From positions 16,079,455-16,143,454 of the forward strand of contig JAJEKV010000017.1 in the NCBI GenBank assembly GCA_021234155.1: a stretch of DNA of 64,000 nt. The letters are read 5' to 3'. The stretch is from Isoetes taiwanensis. Lineage: Eukaryota; Streptophyta; Lycopodiopsida; Isoetales; Isoetaceae. The notes beneath the pieces were generated by a model, which was not told the DNA's origin, made no database searches, and worked only from the letters and a program-made list of their open reading frames with translations. The position numbers and the translations under genes were made by a program. Below, in pieces: positions 36,208-56,820 of this stretch. Numbering within the stretch: the stretch's first letter is position 1; every line of letters starts with the position of its first letter.

Positions 36208-37431
36208 ATGGCAAACAGAAGGTGTGCTCCTCCCACTTGGTTCCCTGAACTCAATGAAATGGGGTATACGGATGATATCCCTGCTCCTTCTAAGTTCACG
36301 CAACTGCTTCTTTTATGGGTCAAGGATGAAGAGTTCCATCAGTTTATAATTGAGCACCACAGGAATGCTATTGCTGCAGATGAAAGTGTTACCTTTCTGA
36401 ACACGATGGATGTCAATGGATGGAGTAACTGCGTTATGTCTATGTCTCGGGCGCATAAGCCTTTGGATATCATCAAGCAGCTTTCTGGGCAATTAAATGA
36501 TATGATTGATGGTGATTTTGAGGAATCCAAGCAATGTCTACATATACTCAACCGCCTGGAAAAAGCTATAGCCTTTAATACTCCTGGTGCGCCTTCGGTA
36601 TCATCAGCTTCTGATTTCTGTTCCTTAAAGGAGCACCCTTTACTGGCTAATCGCCCCCTCAATGAGGAAGCGGTCCATATTTTGAGTAAAGAGGACGAGG
36701 ATGATGAGGTACTCCCTTATGAGAAATTTTGTAAATTTTATCATCCCATTGTTCCTTCTAGGGTTGTTGAAGAGCTAGCCAATGACCATGGCAACAAAAT
36801 GTGGACAATGTGGTCTCTTCAGCTGCTTGCTCCATTTAGCGTTGACCTACTAATGTTTCTTAGTGGTGTCAAACTGGGAGGCATTGATCCTGCTCATGAT
36901 ACTGTCAAAGTGGAGTGCATGAATGATGCTTTATATGGGAACCGTATCCTTCAGGAGGTGACCCTTAGCCACATCACCATGAATATGTTTGATGCACGTA
37001 GGTGTTCCAGCCCGGTAAAGCTTTATCTTAATGGCAAACTGAACACTGGCGAAAACAGAGATGATGAGCATTATAAGCTAATGTGGAACTGGCACCGTCC
37101 GTACATTAAGTGTCCTTGCACCTCATCTGATGCTCAAGCTAATCAGGATGCTGGCAAAGGCAGTATTTTATGGTTTGACCATGTTCTGTGGTTTATGTTG
37201 CATCATCTTGATACTTGCTTTCCTAACTGTGATACCATTGAAGGACAGTTTACAGCTTTCATAAAATGGATGTGCAGTCCCAATACCCGACAAGCGGTTC
37301 GGGCACTTATGGTGTTCTGTTTCCTTAGGGAAATGATATTGCATGGTGCTGCCCAGTATGCCATCAATGCTGAAAATCCGAAAGGAATTATGGATCTGTA
37401 TGGGGAGTATGAAGGTGCAAGGAACATTTGA
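36208..37431 (+). CDS. PLE ORF1, 407 aa, unknown gag-like protein
   Basis: The ATG at 36208 opens an uninterrupted 407-residue frame starting MANRRCAPPTWFPELNEMG. The protein is mostly helical by composition, with segments such as FTQLLLLWVKDEEFHQFII, DIIKQLSGQLNDMI and FTAFIKWMCSPNTRQ. It has an acidic stretch, EDEDDEVLPYE, near the middle. No zinc knuckle or known domain was recognised. The stop overlaps a second frame that adds an Arg-Gly-rich tail (see 37343-37798), so the original protein probably carried that tail after a one-base frameshift. Lying upstream of an RT ORF within one element, it may bind element RNA, as gag does. That role is inferred; most described PLEs have a single ORF. 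Confidence 0.65.
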   Translation: MANRRCAPPTWFPELNEMGYTDDIPAPSKFTQLLLLWVKDEEFHQFIIEHHRNAIAADESVTFLNTMDVNGWSNCVMSMSRAHKPLDIIKQLSGQLNDMIDGDFEESKQCLHILNRLEKAIAFNTPGAPSVSSASDFCSLKEHPLLANRPLNEEAVHILSKEDEDDEVLPYEKFCKFYHPIVPSRVVEELANDHGNKMWTMWSLQLLAPFSVDLLMFLSGVKLGGIDPAHDTVKVECMNDALYGNRILQEVTLSHITMNMFDARRCSSPVKLYLNGKLNTGENRDDEHYKLMWNWHRPYIKCPCTSSDAQANQDAGKGSILWFDHVLWFMLHHLDTCFPNCDTIEGQFTAFIKWMCSPNTRQAVRALMVFCFLREMILHGAAQYAINAENPKGIMDLYGEYEGARNI

Positions 37432-37798
37432 AAAAATGAATATGCCTCCTTCATTCACCACTCAAGCACTGAAAGCTAGAAAAGTTGTTCCTCAGAAGCG
37501 TCAGCTGAACTTGAATGCACCTGCGCATAGCGGTGATAATACACTGACAGTGCAAAGATCCAACAAGCGCAATTATAGGGGACGTGGTCGGGGTCACTCA
37601 CGTGGTGGCTTCCATAATTCTCCATTCGGTCGTGGTCGGGGTACTCCTCATCAGAATAGTGGTTCGGCTTTCCATGATGCAAGGACTCCGCCTACCAATA
37701 CTCATCCTGCGACTGGAACTTCAAGTGGGGCTACTGCTTCTTCCTCTTCGCCTTTTATGGTTACTCCAAAGAGGCTCTTCTCCAATTTGAAACAGTGA
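37343..37798 (+). pseudogene. RG-rich tail of PLE ORF1 in shifted frame
   Basis: This frame overlaps the end of ORF1 and encodes KARKVVPQKRQLN, then the Arg-Gly-rich NYRGRGRGHSRGGF and FGRGRGTP, and a Ser/Thr-rich end closing with KRLFSNLKQ. RG boxes of this kind bind RNA or DNA. Because it follows directly from ORF1 in the +1 frame, it is most simply the C-terminus of ORF1 displaced by a small indel near 37.41-37.43 kb. Programmed frameshifting cannot be excluded, but no slippery site was identified. Confidence 0.6.
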
Positions 37799-38282
37799 TC
37801 TTAGCACTATTGAAATGAGTAGAGACTGGTCATCACATGAACATCATGCTTTGGATGATCTTCTTTTTGGTTCATCATACTTTCAGTTTTTATTTTATGG
37901 TCTCAACTTGTTTACTGGATTTTAGTGTGTTTGGATTCTACTGGACATGTCGTAAATTATCTAAGCTCCATTTCCTTACATTCTTAAGCTTCTTTCTTAA
38001 GTCTGTTCTTGGATATAGCTAATCTAATTTTTATGTGTAGTGACATGTCTTTCATGCACTATTTTCAATTCCTTATAAAATGTTTCAACTATTCTATGCA
38101 TGTCGTAGCTTTTATGTCTCCTTACCTCTATATGCTGGTTCACCCCGGTGGTGTGTCTGCCATGCTGTTTGTTGTCCATCTTTTATAAGTGCTTCTAATT
38201 CGTTTATAATATCACGAATGTTTGGGCTTCGTCCAGTCTTTTGATATTCGATTTGCAGTACGTATGCTCCTTTTGGTAGGTA

Positions 38283-40425
38283 CATGGAGGAGACAATGGA
38301 TGACTGTGATACCACATGCCTAAAAAAGGTCGTAATCAAACACGGCAGAAAGATCATGGTTAAGTCTGACAGGGAAAGATCTTTCTACGTCCACATTTTA
38401 TATGTTAACCGTGCCATGGAACACATAAATATACGTGGTTTTTTTTAGTATGTTGGATTTCAGTGATATGATGTCCCAAGTCATATTTGGATGGCGTTAC
38501 AAGGAGAACATGTCTGCCTTATGGTATTCACCATCGGATACTTTCTGTAAGTTTTCGTGTTTTGAAATTTCGCCATGCTATTGCACCTCTTTGAAACGTT
38601 TCTTTCCATTCATTCGAGACTGTGGTCAATTTGGTTGTCATGTGTTGACACTAGATTTGGATATTATCCATCACAAATTATTGAAGCAGGAAACAGGGAA
38701 AGGGTTGAATCATATTCCTCTGTCTAAACCGGATGTTCATGAGATCATTTCGGCAATTACTGATGGGTGGAATTTGTTATATAGTATTCTTTCCTCACAC
38801 TCCATGGTGCTTAACACTGAGCAATTGTACCGCATTGGGAGATTATTGAAATCTACCATTAGATCCAAACTGAAAAAGAAGATTACAAAAGCTTCTAATT
38901 TATTGGATTGCAGTTCTGCCATGGATGATTTGCACTGGTTGAAATCCCACGTGTATGTTGCCGGCATTGATAAGTCTGCCATGACACCATCCTTCATCTG
39001 TAAACAGTACCTGAGACAGTTAGCCCTTGAGAGACTATCCAGCAGTGACTTCGTTCCTTGCTTGGACTCTAATTTGAATTGGAAATCAGTAATGGATTGT
39101 GTAACTGAGCTTTCCTGCAATCTAAGTGCACTTATCCCTGCTACCCATATTGAAAACCTTAAATTGCCTTATTTAATGGCTATCTTTAAGGCACACAAAA
39201 ATTCCATGAGGTGGCTGACCAATGCAGCTGGTTGTGTGTTCTCGCAAATTGCATTGCTTATTACTAAAGCTTTGCAAGCTATTGTTCCTTTATTGCGAGA
39301 GAAATGCAATACACTTGATCAATCTGTTCTTAGATTCTTAAATGTCAAAACTAGAAGCTTTTGGGTGGTAGACTCCACTATGGAGGTTGCTTTAAACCTA
39401 CCAGAGAAAATTTAGAACATCTTTGTAGGTGACATTACCAGATGCTATGAGGTAATCCCTCTTTTCGGTACTGATAGCGTGTTTGAGGCAATATCGTGGA
39501 GTATCACACAAGCATTCAAACAGGCTAAACACAGTAATCCTTACCTTTGTGCTAAATTTTACGGTGATGGTAATGCGTCCTTTGAATGGAAAAAACGTGT
39601 TCCACAATCTGAAATTTGGTCGGTGGTATCTGCATCTGACTTAATCGTGTGGAATGAATGGTTACTAGCACACAACATTGTGAGACTTGGTGACAGAGTA
39701 TGGCGACAGGTGAAAGGCATCCCCATGGGCTTTTCTTGTTCACCGATTTGGTGCAACTTGTATCTAGCCTTTTATGAGTTCCAGTTTATAGCGAAATTAT
39801 CTCGCTTGGGGAGACCAGATCTTCTTTCTTTAATCTGTGCTCTTTGAACAACTCGTACATGTTCAAGTTCTTACAGCCGGGGACTTGTGTGGATGCCTCG
39901 GATCCATTTACCATTTATCCCTTAGATCTTCTGGAGATCAAACCTGAAATGGAGGACGTGGTTCGATGTGATGAAGCATCGCATTGTACTAAAGCTCATT
40001 TTCTTAGCTTGGATATACAGATTACGGACCAGGCCAATGGTGGCTTCTTACTCTCCAAATTTGATAAGAGAAGATCTCTTCCCTTCAAGTATGCGCAATA
40101 TATTTGGCTGGCATCCAACAGACCAATTAATGCAGCATATAAGGTGGTTATATCTCAAATTTCTCCTCTATTATACTACTGCAATGATATTGAGTCATGT
40201 GTTCAAGAAATTATGATCACTATTAAAGCATTTCAAAGCAATGGATTCAAAAAGGATAAGTTGTTACGCATTGTTACTAACATGCTGAAAGCAAACAACT
40301 TTCCTGAAGTTAAGTGTGACCCGTCCACGTTAATTGATCATCTCCTATATCATAAGCATGCAGGTATGGAGTCTATCTCTTTGGTTTATCACATGCAACT
40401 AGTTCTTACAGTTTTCTCAAGTTAA
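38283..40425 (+). pseudogene. PLE ORF2: CxC motif and reverse transcriptase
   Basis: The coding remains run in four pieces. A 56-residue frame from the ATG at 38283 ends in a run of eight T near 38439-38446, where one extra T shifts the frame. The next part runs to an in-frame TAG at 39413-39415, then continues in frame to 39847. The last part, 39844-40425, is in another frame. Motifs in order are CYC with HVLTLDLDII (CxC region of PLEs), LPYLMAIFKAHKN, motif A VGDITRCYE (catalytic Asp at 39431), motif B GIPMGFSCSP with NLYLAFYE (39716-39778), and downstream SLDIQI and FDKRRSLPFKYAQYIW with VISQIS. The YxDD box expected between motif B and LNNSYMFKFL is missing. No GIY-YIG domain was recognised. 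Confidence 0.7.
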
Positions 40426-40446
40426 TCAAGTGTAGCCTATACTTCT

Positions 40447-40560
40447 TGAGTATTCTATTGTGGAGCAGCTGGCACACACAAACCCATATAGGGAGTGGTG
40501 CTCAGCGTACTCCTATATACATTTTTGGGTCTGTGTGTATAGCTGTGAGGTGGAGGTGGG
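40447..40560 (+). other. PLE 3' untranslated end
   Basis: A short region after ORF2 contains GAGCAGCTGGCACAC and ends GTGGAGGTGGGCC before (CA)n. A related sequence (GAGCAGCCTGCACAC ... GATGGTGGGCC) ends at 42922, again directly before (CA)n, so GGGCC(AC)n appears to be a conserved element terminus. Confidence 0.6.
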
Positions 40561-41907
<1,347 letters not shown>

Positions 41908-42019
41908 GTCGAAATGACTTGTGAAAACCATGCCAAACGAACTTTGTTTTGGATGAAAGAAACTTGCAAATGAGAGAGAGAGAGCGCGGGTGTGTATAAG
42001 AGAGTGAGATTGTGTGTGT

Positions 42020-42637
42020 ATGTGTGTTAACAGTGTGTGTAATATGACATAAAATGACATAATACAATAGAACAAAACATAACAAAGCTAGACAATCACA
42101 GTAGTGTTATGTAGCCCACAAAATTTCATGGCACTCTAGTGAAAAATAAAATTAAAGTAAACTCATAATTGGTTTTAATGATCACAATTTCCATCTAGAT
42201 TGCAAATAAGCAACCTAGAATATAGGAAAATCATCACATATCCCAATCACAATATGAAAATAAATTTAGATTCAATGGGAAGAGAAATATATGATGATAT
42301 CAAATGATAACAGATGGTAATAGTCAATTTGAAACGGTTTAAACATTCAGCAAGCACAGAAGTCCATTAAAACATTGAAAGAATGAATGAGTAGAACCGT
42401 TGTACGCAAATCCAAAACCTAAGTTCAAGGATTGATGCTGGTACCTGCAGACCATCCAAGAGCATAGGTTAGTAACAGAATAGTAACTAGACTTGGGAAC
42501 TGCAGGCGTCAACACATCAATCCACTTGTTATCGATGTCCAAACTTAGAAGATGGATAACTACACACAAGTTTATGACATCACATGAACCTGAACAATTC
42601 ATTAACAATTACAAGCAGACTCTTAGTTATACTGCAG
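42020..42637 (-). repeat. PLE segment B, inverted copy
   Basis: Reverse complement of 35459-36078, with only a few differences over about 618 bases. Together with the direct A copies it gives the mixed direct and inverted arrangement typical of PLE insertions. Confidence 0.9.
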
Positions 42638-42789
42638 GGAGCAGAACATCATATGTTAAGAAGGACCAAAAGTATATAACAGAACAGAACACAATTTATG
42701 TGTTCACATAACTAATAATGCTGAAATTTGACTCTTACATGGGCAATTAAAAATGCTCTAGTTTTTACACGATGGAATAAACTAGAGCT

Positions 42790-42948
42790 GTACTTGGTGA
42801 GCAGCCTGCACACTATACCCTATGGGAGGTGGCAGTGCTATCTCCCAAGTTAATCTGATCAAATTAATGATCATATTCATGTGGTATAGTGTGGCACAGT
42901 GCTGTGGGTTGGATGGTGGGCCACACACACACACACACACACACACAC
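42790..42948 (+). other. Second PLE-like 3' end plus (CA)n
   Basis: Sequence related to 40447-40560 ends in GGGCC followed by about 13 CA units. It is a diverged end, so it probably belongs to a different subfamily or an older insertion. Confidence 0.5.
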
Positions 42949-44400
<1,452 letters not shown>

Positions 44401-47202
44401 AACACAAGTTGAGACTTTGAAGCAATTCTAGAGTGTCAGCGTTCTTTGCCCGACTAAAAATTTTGGATGTGGATGGGCTTAAAATCGTTGGATTTCATCG
44501 ACGGTCACAAAAATTAATCGAAATTCCAAAGATGTACGGTCGCGGGAAGTTCTGCTTGCCGGCGTTAGGGAAGCTATGGCGGGGCAGAGTTTTTGAAGAA
44601 ACAAAGCGTGATATTCTCTAAACTACATATTTTCTATGTTTTATTGTTGCATTTCTCTGTCTGCTATCTTTCTTTGCTTTACGCTTAGTTGAACGAAAGG
44701 ATACATATGACTGCATATTTCATGGTGTTGCCTGCTCTTACGATGTAATAATGGAAGCCCTTTGCCCTGGAAAGAAAGAATGCAGTGAAGCAATCTATTT
44801 AAGCAGTCTCCAGCACTTATCTAGAATTGATTCCGGCTAGTTATGCCAAGCTGGATCGATTTGAGAGCTTCATTTTTTGCAGTTATCTCAATTTCGAGCA
44901 GAGCGGTGTCTTTCACCAAAGGTTTTTTTATAGTGTTCTTGCAAGAATCGGGAATTTGTTCCTTTGTGAAGCTTCTTTGACATTTATGCCTTGACTTTGG
45001 CTTTATATTCCAATATTGTGGTTCTATATTCTATCATCCAAAATTCTATCTGCACATGGCTGCATCACACAGCCGATTTAAAAAACCCTTGCATTGAAAG
45101 AGTCAAGCCCGAGGTTCTCTGATGAGGGTTTTGCAGAATGTTTGATCTATTGGGAGAGAAAAAATCTGATAACGAATGGGCAACTCTGATTGAAGGAAAT
45201 ATTTTATTATGTTTGGATTCTGGTTAGGGTGTTTTCCTCTTTGTCATGACTTTATTGATGCAGATACAAGATCCATAAATTCAAAATGCAAAGTCTGTAG
45301 CGAGTTGTTCCTTTTTGTGTTAAACAAGAATTCTTTGCGATTCAAGTACAACAAGGTGCTGCGCACGGAGGGTTGCCCTCCATGGCCCGAGGGTGAAGTG
45401 GCTTAAATCATAGTTCAAAGTCATGTTTTCACAATCAATCAAAATTGCTACTTCAATTGCACAATCTCTAGCTTATAGTTAGAGGGAATGATGCAATACT
45501 CTTGGAATGATGCAATACTATTGGAATTATATTGTTAAGCATGTTGATATGTAAAAGGTTATGCTTCAATTGGAATGATCATAAGGGCTACAAAGAACAA
45601 ATGACTATGGAAAACCGTTGTTGGATTGCTCATATAAGGCTAAAAAAACAAATGACCATTGACATTTGAAGATAAGCTTAGAAAAGTCTTCATGACCTTT
45701 CAACTCAGACCCTTCCAACATGACCATACACTAGGCTAATGGTTGGGGTGCACTCCAAAATTTTGGGGTCCTTAGACTTGATACACCTTGCTGGCATCCA
45801 TGCATGTCTAACTGAAGTAGGTCCAAAAGACTTGTGGAGTTTTCTTAAATCTTGAAAATTGCCCATGTTAATATGACTCGATAGTAGACCTAATAAATTT
45901 CAAACCTAACTAAGTCCAATATAGAGCCACGTTTCCTCTAGGGCAAGAAGTGTCATCATTCATTTAACTACTAACAATAAAATTATTCATTGCCCCTCTC
46001 TCTTACGACTCCACTCAAAAGGAGCTTGTATTGCGTTTGGTGCCTCGACAAAATAGCCCTCACTCTGCGCACGACCACATTAGTGATAATAGTCTGAGTA
46101 GTAGAGGACACATGATTCCTATGATCCATTTACAGTAAGTCATAAATCAATACAATCATTAATGTTTCCCAAGATCTCCACAAGCTATGATACAAAGGCC
46201 CATAATTGGAGAATAACGGGGGGCTTGTGTTCACTTTGGCCAAGAAAGGCGAGTCATTTTATCAAAACAATTTTCCTCAAAGGAAATGTAGAATTCCCTT
46301 GTGAAGCAAGGATAGTAGATGAAGAGACAAAGATTCCAAATAAAAGGTCCAAGTCTCTCGTGAATGGCTCGGATGATTTTCTTTTTCTACCATTATAACA
46401 AGGTGGCAATCATTATAACACAGTGCGTGGCATTGACAAGATAGCAGCCATGAAACGCAATTTCAGCTCAAACATGGCATTATGCTTTGTAATTTTTGTG
46501 AGGTGCTTTACCCCTTCAAAAACCTCGGTGGCATTACCAGACGAGGCATCATGAGTGGCGGTTGAAAAGTTTTAACGGTGCTACTAGACGGGGTATCACT
46601 TATGGCTCCCCCACTAATAATGCCTCGTCTAGCAACGCCGTCGCAACTTCCCACAAAAATTACCTAGTGCATAAAAGGGTAAAATCTTCTATAGCAACTA
46701 ATTTTGCACATGGGTGACCTCTTATCACGGCAAACAACTTTATGTCAAGAGATAAGATTTTTATGGACTTGTCGTATACTACCCAAGAAAGGAACAAATG
46801 TGGTGTCGTGTAACTATTGGCGTCTTCATATATGGGAGCTGTTCCCCTGAATATTTGGCAACTATAGCTTCAAAGTCTGGCTTTGCTCAGTATGTATATC
46901 TATATCTGGATCTAAGGAGCATGACCCTGCACTTCAAAGAATATATAACACATTAAAAAGATTTATAAATTTTTTAGCTCAATTACACAAATGAAATGTA
47001 CAAGTCTCCTCATGGAGGAATTGGTTGTGTACAAAGTTTAGGAATTGCAGACAGATCCAGTGTGCCATGCTTTGCACCTATATATGGACATTATAAGGTA
47101 CTTAACTAGTTTCAATAAAACTTCTGGCACCCGGCATATCATAATATAAATATCCTGGAAGGAGAGCTAGAAAGAATAATCATAACCAAGACACATCTCA
47201 TT
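44401..47202. other. Non-coding, with one hairpin
   Basis: No gene recognised; short open frames lack motifs. At 46538-46632 two arms, CAGACGAGGCATCATGAGTG and CCACTAATAATGCCTCGTCT, pair over about 20 of 22 positions around a loop of roughly 50 bases. Confidence 0.5.
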
Positions 47203-47676
47203 GAGTATAATAACCAACACATAACTACCATTGACATTAATAAATATAACCATTGGATCCAACACATTTAAATTAAAATCCCCCTTAAACCCCCTTTGGT
47301 TTGGGTGCATATTCACACGGGGGGTGACTCCGGGCATCGAGAGCTGTCGGATTGGCATATTCGCCCCTTATTCCATAATCTACACCGTACGTAAAATTCC
47401 TCGTTTGTGGGGTATGCAAGTACAAGATTTGCTATACTGTATAATAAGATTAAAGAAAATACTATAAGATTTCAACCTAATACTATATGGTGTTGATTTC
47501 AAATGCGTCAAAATACAATTATGAGGGCTCTCGCCGCCCTCGTCACCCCCGTGTGAATATGCACCCAAACCAAAGGGGTTTAAGGGGATTTTAATTTAAA
47601 TGTGTTTGATCCAATGGTTATATTTATTAATGTCAATGGTAGTTATGTGTTGGTTATTATACTAAAAAATTTTTTT
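47203..47676. mobile_element. Fold-back MITE with 125-bp arms
   Basis: Left arm 47203-47328 and right arm 47548-47676 are almost perfect inverted copies, starting AGTATAATAACCAACACATA and reaching CACACGGGGGTGAC, with a centre of about 220 bases. There is no coding capacity. Long arms suggest a fold-back or Mutator-like MITE. No target duplication was clear. Confidence 0.75.
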
Positions 47677-53933
<6,257 letters not shown>

Positions 53934-54278
53934 ATGGCCGGGATGGAGAAGGCGCACATCAAGAATCTGAATCGGGCACAGCTCCTTGATCTAATTAAGA
54001 GGGCAGGCTTACCTCTTAACACTCTCTGTAAAGATGCTGGGGAAACTCCAGCACAACCTTCAAAGCTCTTTCTGCAAGAAATTGTTGCAAAATACAGTCT
54101 AGTGGCAGCTCCCTCCCAGCCCAAGTCCTTTGGAATCAAAAAATTCGTGGCTAGCAATGGCGAAGGTTGCAGCTCTCAAGCAGCAGAGAACAACAACATT
54201 CAGGCATTGAACACTGAAGAAATTGTGCATCTAGACAGTGAAGATCCAGAAGAAGACATGGACGTCATTCCCAATCAG
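53934..54278 (+). CDS. SAP-like gene, first coding exon
   Basis: The ATG at 53934 opens 115 codons ending in phase 0 at CCC AAT CAG, with GTTCTT as the possible donor. The N-terminal part, HIKNLNRAQLLDLIKRAGLP, has the helix-turn-helix spacing of a SAP-like module. LCKDAGETPAQPSKLFLQEI and VAKYSL follow, then a Ser/Asn-rich linker and an acidic end (LDSEDPEEDMDVIPNQ). SAP domains bind nucleic acid in chromatin and RNA proteins, but this assignment is tentative. Related copies are at 32780-33190 (decayed) and near 59400-59485 (end of exon only). Downstream exons were not identified. A structured element lies 0.77 kb downstream. Confidence 0.5.
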
Positions 54279-55045
54279 GTTCTTTAGCATTAGATCTGTT
54301 TCAAAATCGTGGTAGCTATATAATGCTAGTGAACTTTGCATTTTAAACAGAATTTTCATTTTCTGGATTGACTGAGGCTAACTGCATATTGTGGATAGGC
54401 AAATAGCCAAATCGCAAGTACTGCTTGGAAAAATTTGAGATACTTTGTGTCAAGGCCAGACACATAATCAAAGATCCAATTACTGTAGTTCTTTATCTTC
54501 CCTTTGCATCTCAAAATCCACTCTGATTATTCATTTGTTGTTATGCTTTCTAGTAAAGAAATTATATGGTAAGAAAATCTTACCAGGGCCTCCTCTTTAG
54601 AGTCTTTCACTTGCAGATTCTCTTTAGTGAAATGAACAGATCCTGTGGTAATTCCTGCAGGATAAACATGCTCAGACATGCATGTAAATGCATGGAAATG
54701 CATGGAAGTTCTCATACATGCATGTAAATGCATGGAAATGATTTTACAAGCATGCTAGAGATAAATAAAGCAGGATACTCATGGTCTGTGAGCATAGGCT
54801 AATGCAAGAATTTATGCTAATGTAACAGAGATTTTCACATTTCCAATCAGGCTTCTTGCGCAGTAGATATTCTAATACACTTTTTTGCTGGTAAATGGTC
54901 TTATTGAAAGTATTATCTGCCCTAAAGGCAGTAAATCTATTCTGAATGGGCCTAGGCCCGGTAAGTTTAAGTTAATTTCATTTTGAAAGACGTGTTTTAA
55001 GCTTTTTATTTGATTAAGCAATGAACTAACAGTTTTTATGGTGAA

Positions 55046-55150
55046 GGGCGAAAAGCCGAGTAGAATTACTGCTTACCTGTCAGTGCTTGTGTCATTACCC
55101 TGTTCATGGCTAATGTATGCATGGTTCACTGCAGGTAACCAATTCTACTC
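55046..55150 (+). promoter_or_regulatory. Candidate structured RNA hairpin, copy 1
   Basis: A small GGGCGAAAAGCC hairpin precedes a long stem: GAGTAGAATT (55058-55067) with AATTCTACTC (55141-55150), TTACCTG (55073-55079) with CAGGTAA (55132-55138), and CAGTG (55081-55085) with CACTG (55127-55131). The CAG|GTAA arm looks like a 5' splice site and would be hidden in the stem. The second copy at 60171-60270 keeps the pairing with different bases. Confidence 0.55.
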
Positions 55151-56143
55151 CTCCATTACTTGGATTTTGGATTGAATGGTGCGGTTATACAACAAGGACT
55201 ACAACTTGAACGATTTACACAAGTCTGTTTGAACATTTCATGTTTTTTAAGTCTTACTAATTGTTCAAAAAACAAGGTAATATGCAAAACTTTTTTAACT
55301 TTCAGTTCAAGCTTGGTAGCTTATACCAGAAACATGGCATACAGTTTTATTTTTGCTGCATGAGGCATAAAATACAGTTACACTTTGAAGTCTCTAAAAT
55401 TCCGCTTCTGATGTAATTGAGAAACAAAAGGCATTCATGTTTCTGTTTGTTTTAAGTGCTGTATCTATATGCGGCCAAAGTTTTGAACCATCTTTGAAGT
55501 CTTTTAGCAATTTTAGCATTACAAATAGGTCTCCTTGGAAAAATCAATGCTTGGATTTTAAACTGTTGATCTTGCTGAGTCTGCATGTATATGAAAAGAA
55601 AAGAAAATTTTAGACGAAACAATATCTATAAGGGCCCTAATAATAATAATTTTAGCATTTTAAAATTTGTAGTGGTCCTACTTTGAGAGTATCAGACATT
55701 GTGCTAAGGTTCTAAGGCATCCATGTTGTTGATGTAACTCTTGCAATTGTGCTAGAGCAGGGAACAATATTTTTCCATGCATATACTCAGACAGAAAAGC
55801 ACTTGGGTCTAAGAATTAAAGTGTCTAGGTTGAAAGTACGTGCTGTTGCTAACATACCAATCATATGGTCGATTCGTGGACTCTCTGATGGTCTCAAAGT
55901 CTGAAGCGGACTATCGTCTGAAATAGATGTAACCTATTTGAATTTAAGTGAGCATGTTGGACTAGAGTTAAAAATTATGCTTGAGCGGCTTAGAATAAGG
56001 ATGAAATAAGTTTAGAATAAGGATGAAATAAGGTTAATTAGCTCTTTCCCTAAGGCTCTCCAGGCCTATGGCCTGGGACTGAAAAGTTCTAGCTTAAAAG
56101 GCTGGAACGTCCAGCACTAGGCTTAAGCTCAAGGCTGGACCAG

Positions 56144-56251
<108 letters not shown>

Positions 56252-56279
56252 GATCTATATATGTTCTTATGTTTGTCGC

Positions 56280-56520
56280 GCTTATCCGACCGTCCGTTCG
56301 AGATCCGACGGCTCACGTGGCTTTGGGACGTATCCTACGGCCGAGATGGCTTGAGAGTTTACATATAATATGTGTACCGCGGTCCTACGGTGCAGATTGA
56401 TCTGATCCTGACCGTCGGTCCGAGATCCGACGGCTCACGTTGCTTTAGATATATCCTACATGATCCTACAGTCCAGATTGATCATAATCCTTGGTCCAAG
56501 ATCCTACGGCTCACATTGCA
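56280..56520 (+). repeat. Three imperfect repeats around GAGATCCGACGGCTCACGT
   Basis: Copies near 56286, 56412 and 56480 share the order ccgt-c-gt-cgagatccgacggctcac-t followed by gcttt or gcat and TCCTAC. The motif is common in the ends of plant transposons. A related GCCGTCGGATCT block occurs at about 61160. Confidence 0.65.
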
Positions 56521-56586
56521 TGCTCGCCTTGGTATTTTCAACAACTTTTAGGAAAGGCTTTTAAAATTTTTTATGTTATTAGGGAA

Positions 56587-56645
56587 ATTCGAACCCTGGT
56601 CATTAACCCCCCAACCCCCCATTCTAACCACTAGACCAAGCATTA
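56587..56645 (-). mobile_element. tRNA-like SINE head
   Basis: On the minus strand TGGTCTAGTGG (56638-56628) matches a Pol III A box, and GGTTCGAAT (56595-56587) matches a B box, about 33 bases apart. The rest of the tRNA fold is not convincing because a G-rich stretch replaces the anticodon arm, so it is better seen as a SINE or tRNA relic than as a tRNA gene. Confidence 0.5.
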
Positions 56646-56740
56646 ATTCTATGAATAATTTATGTTTCAAATATACTTAAGGGTAATGTCCTAATTAAGA
56701 TAAAATAGAATATAACATTCTAGTAAGGAAATAGGGAAAT

Positions 56741-56820
56741 ACTTCCAGAAAGTTCTAGGATGTTTTGAAAGTTTCAGAATGTTCCCTAAGTTCTAGAATG
56801 TTCTAGAAATTTCTAGAATG
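56741..56820 (+). promoter_or_regulatory. Array of heat-shock-element-like units
   Basis: Bases 56791-56818 consist of six alternating TTC/GAA units separated by two bases each (TTCnnGAAnnTTCnnGAAnnTTCnnGAA), the ideal binding site for heat-shock factors. Partial units (TTCCAGAA, TTTCAGAA) extend to about 56741. No gene start follows closely. The array may belong to a transposon. Confidence 0.5.

Noticed and set aside
38112-38357. 81-aa minus-strand frame in the PLE just before the CxC region
   Set aside because: Considered as a possible endonuclease, but it is antisense and shows no GIY-YIG pattern. The plus strand there also gave no GIY-YIG motif.
55046-55150. TPP riboswitch
   Set aside because: The conserved TPP aptamer sequences (CTGAGA and the GAACCTGA region) are absent.
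56587-56645. Functional tRNA gene on the minus strand
   Set aside because: A and B boxes are present, but no anticodon arm or acceptor stem can be formed.
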